A stretch of 6,274 bases of DNA from a bacterium (GCA_021784635.1 JAJYHS010000115.1:1-6274); one strand, 5' to 3'; shown: positions 1-5,811, counted from the stretch's first letter. Numbers and translations: made by a program. The notes: generated from the sequence alone by a model not told the origin.

Positions 1-784
1 ACGTTCCTTCGACAGGAGCTTGCACGATTTCAGCATCGGGCCGGGCTTTTTTCATCTGGTGAAAGATTCCCGGTTCGGTTGCAACAATAAAGGTTTTTGC
101 CGGGTTGGTTTTGACTTCTTCTAGAAGCCTTGAAGTTGATCCAGTTACGTCAGCGTATTGCAAAACGCTCTCAACGCATTCGGGATGGGCCAATACCGGC
201 GCGTCTGGGTATTTACTCTTTAACTCATAAAGTTTACGGGCCGAAAACAGGACGTGCACGTCACAAGCGCCGGGCCATAGCTCCATGGGCCGGCCGATTT
301 TTTTTTGGAAGTATGACCCGAGGTTTCGATCGGGGCCAGAAAGGATAGTTTTTTCTTCGGGAATGGCGCGAATCACTTTTTCGGCATTGGCTGATGTGCA
401 GATAACGTCCGAAATACTTTTAGCTTCGGCTGAGCAGTTCACATAGCTAACAAGGACGCTGTCGGGGTGTTCGTCTTTCCACGCTTTGTAGCGTTCAAAC
501 GGGGAGTGGTGAACAAGCGAACAGCCGGCGTTCGTGTCAGGTACAAGCACCGTTTTTTGTGGTGAGAGAATTTTGACCGTCTCAGCCATAAACACAACCC
601 CCGCCATGAGAACAATGGGGTTTTCGGTGTTTTGGCTATATTGCGCGAGCGCAAGAGAATCACCGACGAAATCGGCTACGTCTTGAATGGCGCCGTCTTC
701 ATAAAAGTGGGCAAGAATCAGCGCATTTTGCGCCTTTTTAAGGCGAAGAATTTCATCGATAATCGAATTTGAATTTAAAGTCAT
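1..784 (-). CDS. nadA: Quinolinate synthase NadA (C-terminus cut by window edge)
   Basis: NadA condenses iminoaspartate (from NadB) with dihydroxyacetone phosphate to quinolinate, the second step of de novo NAD synthesis; it is a cytoplasmic [4Fe-4S] enzyme. The frame is open from the ATG at 784 to the left edge, 261 codons with no stop. Family signatures appear in order: ILAHFY (23-28), IQDVADFVGDSLALAQ (33-48), FMAET (65-69), NAGCSL (85-90), NCSAE (116-120), ICTS (128-131), PDRNLG (151-156), LWPGACDVH (169-177), AHPEC (199-203), GST (215-217) and ATEPGI (235-240). Cys88 and Cys174 match two of the three cluster ligands; the third lies in the missing C-terminal part, since the family is usually about 300-350 residues. 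The start is supported by a strong Shine-Dalgarno GAGGTG five bases upstream and by the position of the first conserved block. The upstream gene is unrelated, and no nadB or nadC is visible. Identity is certain at family level. Confidence 0.97.
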   Translation of the reverse strand, partial: MTLNSNSIIDEILRLKKAQNALILAHFYEDGAIQDVADFVGDSLALAQYSQNTENPIVLMAGVVFMAETVKILSPQKTVLVPDTNAGCSLVHHSPFERYKAWKDEHPDSVLVSYVNCSAEAKSISDVICTSANAEKVIRAIPEEKTILSGPDRNLGSYFQKKIGRPMELWPGACDVHVLFSARKLYELKSKYPDAPVLAHPECVESVLQYADVTGSTSRLLEEVKTNPAKTFIVATEPGIFHQMKKARPDAEIVQAPVEGT

Positions 785-788
785 AGGC

Positions 789-795
789 TCACCTC
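789..795 (-). promoter_or_regulatory. Shine-Dalgarno of nadA, partly inside a small hairpin
   Basis: On the minus strand GAGGTGA lies just before the nadA ATG, a near-perfect ribosome binding site. Its first bases overlap the 3' arm of a small hairpin, CTCAT-CTTGT-ATGAG (793-807). An alternative pairing of GCTCA with TGAGC (787-808) would cover more of the site. The stems are only 5 bp, so any effect on translation is a guess. Confidence 0.6.
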
Positions 796-811
796 ATACA
801 AGATGAGCATT

Positions 812-841
812 TATATATCACGCAATACAGAAAATTCACAA
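812..841 (-). promoter_or_regulatory. Candidate sigma-70-type promoter for nadA
   Basis: In the 57-base gap between the exported-protein gene and nadA, the minus strand reads TTGTGA (841-836), an 18-base spacer, then TATATA (817-812). The -35 begins immediately after the upstream stop codon. Predicted initiation near 805 would leave a leader of about 20 bases containing the Shine-Dalgarno. The match is reasonable, but the gap is AT-rich, so chance similarity is possible. Confidence 0.4.
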
Positions 842-1423
842 TTACGGATGCCGGCCCAGCGCTTGCGTGCACTGTGAGCCAAATTCCTGAAAATATTGAT
901 CACAAGCGAAATTCGCGTCAGTGCAATTCGATTCAAAAAGAGTCTCAAAGGGGCAGCTAAAGTTCGCACCTTGAGTGACCACGCTTGTAAATTGCCCTTT
1001 AGAAATAACCTTAGAGCCTTTTGTCAGTTCGTAGTGAATGACATTTTTGCCCATTCCAAGCAGCGGCTGTTGAAAAAGTGACTGAATGAGTAAATTGATG
1101 CTCCCGCTTTGGCCCGTTTTTGAGTTGTATTTAACCGTTTTCACGGTTTGACTACCGTTTGAGTGAGTTGCGATTAGCTTCACGTGATCGGCATTTACGG
1201 GGCCAGCTATAAAGACATCAACACTGTTAGGTACCGTCGCCCACGTATTACAATTATACATTTGAGTCCCCATGCCGAACGGCGATTGGCATTGGACATT
1301 GACAGCTCCGTATACGGGATCGATTTGCCGGTTATTACCGTATTTAAATCCCGGAGCAGCCAAAGCCGGTAGGGCAATAATTGAAGCGAAAATGAATAGG
1401 CCAAGCGACAAAAACGATTTCAT
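842..1423 (-). CDS. Exported cysteine-containing protein of unknown function
   Basis: I do not recognise this 193-residue protein. The N-terminus is a clear Sec signal peptide: basic MK, a hydrophobic core through about residue 20, and an ALA|AP cleavage site after residue 22. There is no lipobox cysteine, so it is probably soluble in the periplasm or secreted. The mature part of about 171 residues has six cysteines (45, 58, 157, 167, 174, 185): two near the N-terminus and four clustered at the C-terminus, consistent with disulfides. The middle (about 65-150) alternates short hydrophobic strands with Ser/Thr/Gly/Asn turns and looks like a beta-sandwich, possibly Ig-like; this is only an impression. 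The start fits a G-rich Shine-Dalgarno (AGGGGGG) a few bases upstream. It begins 24 bases after mglA, so it may be cotranscribed, but nothing in it points to a link with MglA. A lineage-specific Bdellovibrio-type envelope protein is the best guess. Confidence 0.85.
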   Translation of the reverse strand: MKSFLSLGLFIFASIIALPALAAPGFKYGNNRQIDPVYGAVNVQCQSPFGMGTQMYNCNTWATVPNSVDVFIAGPVNADHVKLIATHSNGSQTVKTVKYNSKTGQSGSINLLIQSLFQQPLLGMGKNVIHYELTKGSKVISKGQFTSVVTQGANFSCPFETLFESNCTDANFACDQYFQEFGSQCTQALGRHP

Positions 1424-1447
1424 ACATCCCCCCTAAATTTGAGACTT

Positions 1448-2038
1448 CTAAATTTCTCCACCTTTAAGTGTCGTGATGATGGCTTTTGACGTTGTCTTAA
1501 GCGCTTCAAAAACACCAATGCCTTCGCGGGCGCGGCCCTCAAAGTCGGGAGCATTGTAAGGATTTAAGGCATTTCGTAGCTCGGCAAGCGGTAAAGCGTT
1601 TGGCAAATCACGCTTATTGTACTGTATGGCAAGCGGCAGACTTCGCAGCTCGTAACCTTGTTGCTCAAGGTTGAGTTCAAGATTACGAAGTGATTGCAGG
1701 TTTTCTTCCATGCGTTCGGCTTGCGAATCGGCAACAAAAACAATTCCATCAAGACCTTTGAGGATCAATCTTCGACTGGCATCGTAAACAACTTGCCCCG
1801 GCACCGTGTAGAGATGAAAGCGGGTTTTAAAGCCGCGAATTTCACCGACTTCCATTGGTAAAAAATCAAAAAACAGGGTGCGCTCCACATCAGTAGGGAG
1901 TTCAACAAGTTCGGATCGATCTTGGGCGATACTTTTTTGATAAATCCACTGCAGGTTTGTAGTTTTGCCGCCAAGCGAGGGGCCGTAGTAAACGATCTTG
2001 CAATGGATTTCTTTAGCGTTGTAGTTGATAAACGACAT
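1448..2038 (-). CDS. mglA: MglA-type Ras-like small GTPase
   Basis: A small cytoplasmic GTPase of the MglA family, the polarity switch that controls gliding and pilus-based motility in Myxococcus and has been tied to prey invasion in Bdellovibrio. The 196 residues match the normal family length. Visible motifs: opening MSFINYNAKEI typical of MglA; P-loop GPSLGGKTTN (19-28); switch I with Arg53-Thr54 before LFFDFLP; GFKTRFHLYTVPGQ (69-82), in which Thr78 replaces the Asp of the usual DxxG motif, a hallmark of MglA, with Gln82 kept; VADSQ (102-106); and NKRD (141-144) for guanine recognition. Arg53 and Gln82 correspond to residues implicated in catalysis in the Myxococcus protein. It starts 32 bases after recR with a partial Shine-Dalgarno (GGCGGA), so it is probably the tail of the dnaX-ybaB-recR transcript. 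No Roadblock/MglB activator gene is nearby. Family identity is very strong; the biological role is inferred. Confidence 0.95.
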   Translation of the reverse strand: MSFINYNAKEIHCKIVYYGPSLGGKTTNLQWIYQKSIAQDRSELVELPTDVERTLFFDFLPMEVGEIRGFKTRFHLYTVPGQVVYDASRRLILKGLDGIVFVADSQAERMEENLQSLRNLELNLEQQGYELRSLPLAIQYNKRDLPNALPLAELRNALNPYNAPDFEGRAREGIGVFEALKTTSKAIITTLKGGEI

Positions 2039-2070
2039 TAAGTTCCGCCTACAGTATTAGTTCTATCCGA

Positions 2071-2712
2071 CTACAGATCGACGCGATTTTCAAGTGCGCG
2101 GCCCAAAGTTCTAAAGTCTATGTAGTCGATATCCCCTCCAATGGGTATTCCATGGGCAAGGCGGCTGATCCGAAGCTTTTGCGACCCTTCATGCTGCCCA
2201 AAACTGCCGTTTTGAGGGTGCTCACGCAATTGTTTAGCAATATAAAGCGCCGTTGTGTCACCCTCGAGATCGGCATCGAGCGCTAGAATGACTTCACAAA
2301 TATCTTCGTGAGCCACACGCTGAAGCAGCGGTTCAAGCCGAATGTCTTTAGGGCCGACCCCGTCAAGCGGCGAAAGAGTGCCATGCAAAACATGGTAGCG
2401 GCCACGAAAAACCCCCGACGTGTCGATGCGCGCTATATCGGCCGGATCTTCAACCACACAAATCGAATCATTCGTGCGGGATGGGTCAAGACAATAGTGG
2501 CAAAGGCTCTCGTTTTCAGTAAACGAAAAACAACGCGGGCATTCGTGAACAGAGGTTTTCACGCGCTCGAGGGCCGCGCGAAGATTGTCATTGTATGCGG
2601 CAGGGCTTCGCAAAATATAATAGGCAAGTCGCCCCGCCGTTTTGGGCCCCACTCCCGGGAGCTTCGCCAATTCGGCAACAAGTTTTTCAAGCGAAGGGAC
2701 ATTTTGAATCAT
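2071..2712 (-). CDS. recR: Recombination mediator RecR
   Basis: RecR forms a ring that works with RecO and RecF to load RecA on gapped DNA in single-strand gap repair. Domains in order: helix-hairpin-helix with LPGVGPKTAGRLAYY (18-32); a four-cysteine zinc site C58-x2-C61-x9-C71-x2-C74; a Toprim domain from about residue 84 with VVEDPADI (86-93), GRYHVLHGTLSPLDGVGP (104-121) and ALDADLEGD (144-152); and the C-terminal RLAHGIPIGGDIDYID (184-199) block. At 213 residues it is longer than the usual 198-201. The excess is a polar stretch at about 163-179 (HPQNGSFGQHEGSQ) between Toprim and the C-terminal segment. The motif DADLEGD also differs from the NPxVEG form I recall in most RecR. Its ATG directly abuts the ybaB stop (TAA|ATG), so translation is likely coupled. 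Confidence 0.97.
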   Translation of the reverse strand: MIQNVPSLEKLVAELAKLPGVGPKTAGRLAYYILRSPAAYNDNLRAALERVKTSVHECPRCFSFTENESLCHYCLDPSRTNDSICVVEDPADIARIDTSGVFRGRYHVLHGTLSPLDGVGPKDIRLEPLLQRVAHEDICEVILALDADLEGDTTALYIAKQLREHPQNGSFGQHEGSQKLRISRLAHGIPIGGDIDYIDFRTLGRALENRVDL

Positions 2713-3045
2713 TTAAAATAATCCCGGAATTCCCACGCCACCTGTGATTTTTGACATTTCAGCTTGCGACGTTTCGCTGGCCTTGGTCAGGGCATCGTTG
2801 GCGGCTGTTACAATTAAATCTTGGAGCATTTCGATATCACCCGCACTCATCACGTCAGGTTTAATGCTCACTGCAACCAAACGATTGGCGCCACTAACTT
2901 TTACGCTGACCGCGCCGCCGCCCGATGAACCTTCGTATTCTTGTGTGGCCAACTCTTCTTGCACCTTTTTCATTTTCATTTGCATTTGATTGGCCTGTTG
3001 CATGATCTTTTGCAGACTATTGCCGTTGCCGCCGAACCCTTTCAT
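2713..3045 (-). CDS. ybaB: YbaB/EbfC-family nucleoid-associated protein
   Basis: A 110-residue member of the YbaB/EbfC family, small dimeric DNA-binding proteins that associate with the nucleoid. Evidence: the N-terminal amphipathic helix with LQKIMQQANQMQMKMKKVQEE-type spacing (11-31), a Gly-rich turn GSSGGGAVSVKVSG (39-52), the strand LVAVSIKPDV (56-65), a second helix with LQDLIVTAANDALTKA (74-89), and a Met/Gly-containing tail ending in GVGIPGLF, all in family order. The flexible start KGFGGNGN is also typical. It sits between dnaX and recR, its conserved place in many bacteria. The start codon overlaps the dnaX stop by one base (TAATG), and the Shine-Dalgarno GGGAGAG is within the last dnaX codons, so expression should follow dnaX. 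Its exact role is unsettled even in model species. Confidence 0.95.
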   Translation of the reverse strand: MKGFGGNGNSLQKIMQQANQMQMKMKKVQEELATQEYEGSSGGGAVSVKVSGANRLVAVSIKPDVMSAGDIEMLQDLIVTAANDALTKASETSQAEMSKITGGVGIPGLF

Positions 3046-4676
3046 TATTCACTCTCCCGGATAGATTTAATTTCGCTATTAAAGATCGACTTTGCCTCTC
3101 TGACAAGAGGGTGCTCCTCGATTTTCCTTAGAAGTTTTTCGTGCTCTTCTTGCTTTTTCTTCTCCTGGAGTTGCGCGGGGCTATTACCACCTGATTCGGA
3201 AGCCTTCGAAGTTTGCACTTTAACGGTATGCCCGGGGCCCCAGAAGGTATTAAGATAGTTGACGACTTTTTTTATAAATGCCGGATCTGATACTTGTTCG
3301 CGTAAAAACTGATGTTTTTCTGATACGCCAAGCGTTGCCTCTAAACCGGAGAGGCTTAGAAGTTCTATTTGGTCGAGTTGTGCGGCTATAAGTCCATTCA
3401 CTTTACGAACGCGATCGACAAAATCGCTCCATTTTTCAGCCCAAGTATTTTCGATAGGCGCTGCGGCTGGTGAAACTAAAGACGGAGCCGGAGACAAAGG
3501 TGAAGATTTTGTCGAAGTGCGCGCGCGTGAATCAATCCAGCGGTCTATGGTTTCAAGACGTGGCGCAATGGACATGCGCAGAAGAACCATTTCGAGTACC
3601 ACGCGTGGATCTTGGGCGTGATGAAGATCGCTTGCGCCTTTCAATGCCATATCAAACAGCGTGTGGAGGTCTTCTTCGCTTATCTTATTCGATAAGCCAC
3701 GCAAAAAATCAATTTCTTCTTTTGGTAGATCGATCATCGACTCCGCTTGATCTCCGGCAATTTTAGCGAGCAAAAGATTGCGCCATTCCTCTAGAAGATC
3801 CTTCATGAAGACAAGCGGATCATATCCGGCCAAAAAAATCGCAGTGACGCAGTTTAGAATTTCTTGAGTTGCATTCGCATTTTCGCCTGTGACAAGCGCC
3901 GAAAGCGTGCGGGTTAATAGCGTACGATCAGTGAGACCTAGCGACTCCGTGACCTTTGCGAGGGTGAGATCAATTGCACCGTCGCTGCTAGCGCAAAAAC
4001 TCATTACCTGATCAAGAAGGCTTTGGGCATCACGCATTGAACCTTCGCCTTGGCGTGCGATCGCCCAAATTGCCTCAGAAGCTGCGCGTACTTTTTCTGC
4101 CTCGCAGATTTTACCTAAGTGCTCGGCAATTAATTTAGTTGATATTTTTCGAAAATCGTAGCGTTGGCAACGGGACAAAATAGTATTGGGAATCTTTTGG
4201 GCTTCGGTTGTTGCCATGACAAAAATCACATGCTCGGGTGGCTCTTCGAGAGTTTTTAAAAGCGCGTTGAAGGCGCTCGTCGTGAGCATATGGACTTCAT
4301 CGATAATATAAATTTTGTAGCGTCCCGATGAGGGCATGAACCCGACTGTTTCGCGCAGTTCGCGAATGGCCTCAACGCCGTTATTGCTGGCGCCGTCGAT
4401 TTCAAGTACGTCAAGGCTTCGAGATTCGGCGACTTCTTGGCAGTCGCTACAAACGTTGCACGGAACGAAATTCTTTGCATTCGGGCAGCGTAAACTTTTA
4501 GCTAAAATTCGAGCCGTAGAGGTTTTGCCTGTTCCGCGTGGACCGGTAAAAAGTAGCGCATGCGGGAGCCGATTGTGGCGAAGCGAATTAAGGAGCGTTT
4601 GGCTGACATGTGTCTGGCCAACGAGTTCATCAAAAGTTTTTGAGCGCCACTTGCGGGCAAGCACCTGATAAGCCAA
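3045..4676 (-). CDS. dnaX: DNA polymerase III gamma/tau subunit DnaX (TTG start)
   Basis: DnaX is the ATPase of the clamp-loader complex that places the beta clamp on primed DNA. Numbering from the TTG at 4676 gives 543 residues. Visible: AYQVLARKWRSKTFDELVGQ (2-21), the usual N-terminus; Walker A GPRGTGKTS (45-53); zinc cysteines 64, 73, 76, 79; Walker B DEVH (126-129); sensor 1 region MATTE (154-158); SRC arginine finger at Arg169; a Pro/Ser-rich linker near 391-410; and a C-terminal region ending HPLVREAKSIF, typical of non-enteric DnaX. Extending to a GTG at 4706 would add ten residues not seen in the family and would run into the SRP RNA 3' arm. The TTG has a Shine-Dalgarno (AGAGGG) four bases upstream and gives the expected MAYQVLARK start. 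No frameshift site that would make a short gamma form was found. Transcription may come partly by read-through from ffs. Confidence 0.95.
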   Translation of the reverse strand: MAYQVLARKWRSKTFDELVGQTHVSQTLLNSLRHNRLPHALLFTGPRGTGKTSTARILAKSLRCPNAKNFVPCNVCSDCQEVAESRSLDVLEIDGASNNGVEAIRELRETVGFMPSSGRYKIYIIDEVHMLTTSAFNALLKTLEEPPEHVIFVMATTEAQKIPNTILSRCQRYDFRKISTKLIAEHLGKICEAEKVRAASEAIWAIARQGEGSMRDAQSLLDQVMSFCASSDGAIDLTLAKVTESLGLTDRTLLTRTLSALVTGENANATQEILNCVTAIFLAGYDPLVFMKDLLEEWRNLLLAKIAGDQAESMIDLPKEEIDFLRGLSNKISEEDLHTLFDMALKGASDLHHAQDPRVVLEMVLLRMSIAPRLETIDRWIDSRARTSTKSSPLSPAPSLVSPAAAPIENTWAEKWSDFVDRVRKVNGLIAAQLDQIELLSLSGLEATLGVSEKHQFLREQVSDPAFIKKVVNYLNTFWGPGHTVKVQTSKASESGGNSPAQLQEKKKQEEHEKLLRKIEEHPLVREAKSIFNSEIKSIRESE

Positions 4677-4680
4677 TGAT

Positions 4681-4686
4681 CCCTCT
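4681..4686 (-). promoter_or_regulatory. Shine-Dalgarno deciding the dnaX TTG start
   Basis: AGAGGG on the minus strand, followed by ATCA and then TTG at 4676. This is the only good ribosome site near the 5' end of dnaX, and it lies just past the 3' end of the SRP RNA. It argues for the TTG start over the upstream GTG at 4706, which lies inside the SRP RNA arm and lacks a properly spaced site. Confidence 0.65.
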
Positions 4687-4690
4687 GCAT

Positions 4691-4794
4691 AAAAGTGGCC
4701 AGGCACCCCATATCACATGGCACTTCGGGTACCGTTGCTCCCTTTCGGGCCTAGCGGGGTTCATCGAAGACGTCATTGCATGGGACCCGGCCGC
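4691..4794 (-). ncRNA. ffs: Signal recognition particle RNA, small bacterial (4.5S) type
   Basis: The RNA of the signal recognition particle binds Ffh and targets membrane proteins to FtsY and the translocon. The diagnostic Ffh-binding domain IV is present on the minus strand: GAACCCCGC, TAGG, then CCCGAAAGGGAGCAACGG ending at 4732, with a GAAA tetraloop on a short stem and the conserved AGCA side of the internal loop. The flanks fold back as one long hairpin: GGCCGGGTCCCAT (4792-4780) pairs with ATGGGGTGCCTGGCC (4711-4697) with small bulges, and CTTCG pairs with CGAAG nearer the tip. Length of about 100 bases fits the small form without an Alu domain. A location just upstream of dnaX-ybaB-recR is common in bacteria. 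The 3' end is set at the TTTT after the stem, which could act as a weak terminator; both ends are uncertain by a few bases. The gene was identified from motif and pairing, not by a covariance model. Confidence 0.93.
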
Positions 4795-4799
4795 CTCCA

Positions 4800-4828
4800 A
4801 ACATAGGCGCTGCGCCAAAAAACCGCAA
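4800..4828 (-). promoter_or_regulatory. Candidate promoter of the SRP RNA gene
   Basis: TTGCGG (4828-4823), a 17-base spacer, then TATGTT (4805-4800) on the minus strand. Initiation seven bases on would fall at about 4794-4792, exactly where the GGCC closing stem of the SRP RNA begins. The hexamers match consensus only 3/6 and 4/6. The spacer holds a GC palindrome (GGCGCAGCGCC, 4806-4816). The support is mainly positional. Confidence 0.42.
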
Positions 4829-4843
4829 TATTAAACTTGCCGG
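4817..4843 (-). terminator. Rho-independent terminator of srkA
   Basis: On the minus strand CCGGCAA pairs with TTGCGG (six pairs, one bulged G) around an 8-base loop that contains the srkA stop codon TAA, followed at once by TTTTTT (4822-4817). The stem is modest but the T-run is perfect. It would end srkA transcription before the SRP RNA; its 3' arm is the same six bases proposed as the SRP promoter -35. Confidence 0.55.
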
Positions 4844-5811
4844 GCCAATTCTTCGAGAGCCCGAGTTTCGCTTAACCAGTGATCAAATTCAAGAAACTGC
4901 GGGAATAGATTGGGAAACGATGGGTCCTCCCATCTGTGAGCAACCCATGCTGAATAATGGATTATTCGTAGCCCACGTAAGCCCGGAATAAGTAAAAGTT
5001 CGCGGTCATCAAAATGGCGTAGTTCTTTGTAGCCATTAAGTATGCTTTGCAATTCGTCGGCTCCTACGGGGGAGTTTTCAGGCTCCGATAGAAGCATCCA
5101 AAAATCTTGCACCGCAGGGCCCGTACAGCAGTCATCAAAATCTACGAAGAAAAATTCGGAAGGCCGATCTTTATGATCCGTTTTTAGGATATTGCCCCTG
5201 TGGCAATCACCGTGAATGCGATATTTTTTAGCGCTGCCGAGCGGGGCGCGCAGTTTATCCAAAATGATTTGAGCCGACTCACTGTAGCGCTTTTTTAGGT
5301 CAGGATGAATCCAGTTTTGCAAAAATTTAAGACTGTGATCGCCGTATGTCTCAACGCTAAGTACGGGGCGATGAGAAGCGGGGTGCGTGCCTCCCACATT
5401 GTGCATTCTAGCTAGGGTTCGCCCCAGGCGATAAAAATCCGGCATTTGAAATTCATCGACCATTCGAGCCAACGCACGCGGAAAGGCCGCAAACCAAATG
5501 CTTTGCGGGCTAGACATTACAGTTCTACTGTTTTTAAGTCTTTGTGGGGCAATAACCGGAAGCCCTGCCTGCGCCAAATCGTCAATAAACTGGTGCTCTT
5601 CAAGTATTGAAAGCTCGCTCCAGCGGCCGGGGCGGTAAAATTTCACAATAACTCGAGATGCCTCAGATGAACCCTGTTCTAGATAAACGTCAAAGACGCG
5701 GTTTTCGTAGGAATTAAGCTGAATAAACTGACCTGTTGGCGAAAACCCAGCGGTTTCGAGTGCGTGCATTACTTCGTCGGGCGTCAAGTCGTAAAAGTCT
5801 TCTTTTGACAT
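4831..5811 (-). CDS. srkA: SrkA/YihE-type stress response kinase (APH-like fold)
   Basis: The protein aligns by eye along its whole length with E. coli SrkA (YihE), a cytoplasmic Ser/Thr protein kinase of the aminoglycoside-phosphotransferase fold linked to envelope and oxidative stress survival. The 326 residues compare with 328. Shared blocks: LNSYENRVF (32-40); VIVKFYRPGRW (54-64) with the ATP-binding Lys57; ILEEHQF (69-75); HRP (147-149); catalytic loop HGDCHRGNIL (200-209) with Asp202 and Asn207; metal-binding VDFDD (223-227); GPAVQDFWMLL (231-241); and FDDRELLLIPGLRGLRIIHY (267-286). All catalytic residues are present, so it should be active. In enterics srkA precedes dsbA; here it ends just before ffs and no dsbA is visible. 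Its start lies 31 bases from a divergent gene, with only a weak Shine-Dalgarno (GAG, nine bases before the ATG). It is not likely to be an antibiotic resistance enzyme despite the shared fold. Confidence 0.93.
   Translation of the reverse strand: MSKEDFYDLTPDEVMHALETAGFSPTGQFIQLNSYENRVFDVYLEQGSSEASRVIVKFYRPGRWSELSILEEHQFIDDLAQAGLPVIAPQRLKNSRTVMSSPQSIWFAAFPRALARMVDEFQMPDFYRLGRTLARMHNVGGTHPASHRPVLSVETYGDHSLKFLQNWIHPDLKKRYSESAQIILDKLRAPLGSAKKYRIHGDCHRGNILKTDHKDRPSEFFFVDFDDCCTGPAVQDFWMLLSEPENSPVGADELQSILNGYKELRHFDDRELLLIPGLRGLRIIHYSAWVAHRWEDPSFPNLFPQFLEFDHWLSETRALEELARQV

Noticed and set aside
130..348. A 72-codon plus-strand frame and a 74-codon minus-strand frame (439-663) near the left edge.
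   Set aside because: Both are other-frame shadows of nadA, whose continuous frame runs through this region and carries all family motifs.
2308..2721. A 137-codon open frame on the plus strand.
   Set aside because: It lies entirely antisense to recR, whose protein is unmistakable; the product is Arg/Lys-rich and shows no recognised motif.
3138..3166. Possible programmed frameshift site in dnaX: AGGAG followed by GAAAAAG on the minus strand.
   Set aside because: It lies about 37 codons from the end, and a -1 shift would give a tail of about 24 residues ending near the normal stop, so it would not make a gamma-like short form. The heptamer is also G AAA AAG, not A AAA AAG.
4806..4816. GC palindrome GGCGCAGCGCC as a separate terminator or operator.
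   Set aside because: On the plus strand no T-run follows it, and on the minus strand the T-run precedes it. It is too short to call an operator; it is noted only as part of the candidate promoter spacer.
4610..4834. Small plus- and minus-strand frames (62-74 codons) across the dnaX-srkA junction.
   Set aside because: They overlap the SRP RNA and the dnaX 5' end, have no family resemblance, and are explained by the RNA gene.
4831..5811. Aminoglycoside phosphotransferase (resistance gene) reading of the APH-fold kinase.
   Set aside because: Blocks such as LNSYENRV, KFYRPGRW and GPAVQDFWMLL match the SrkA/YihE kinase along its whole length, not resistance enzymes.
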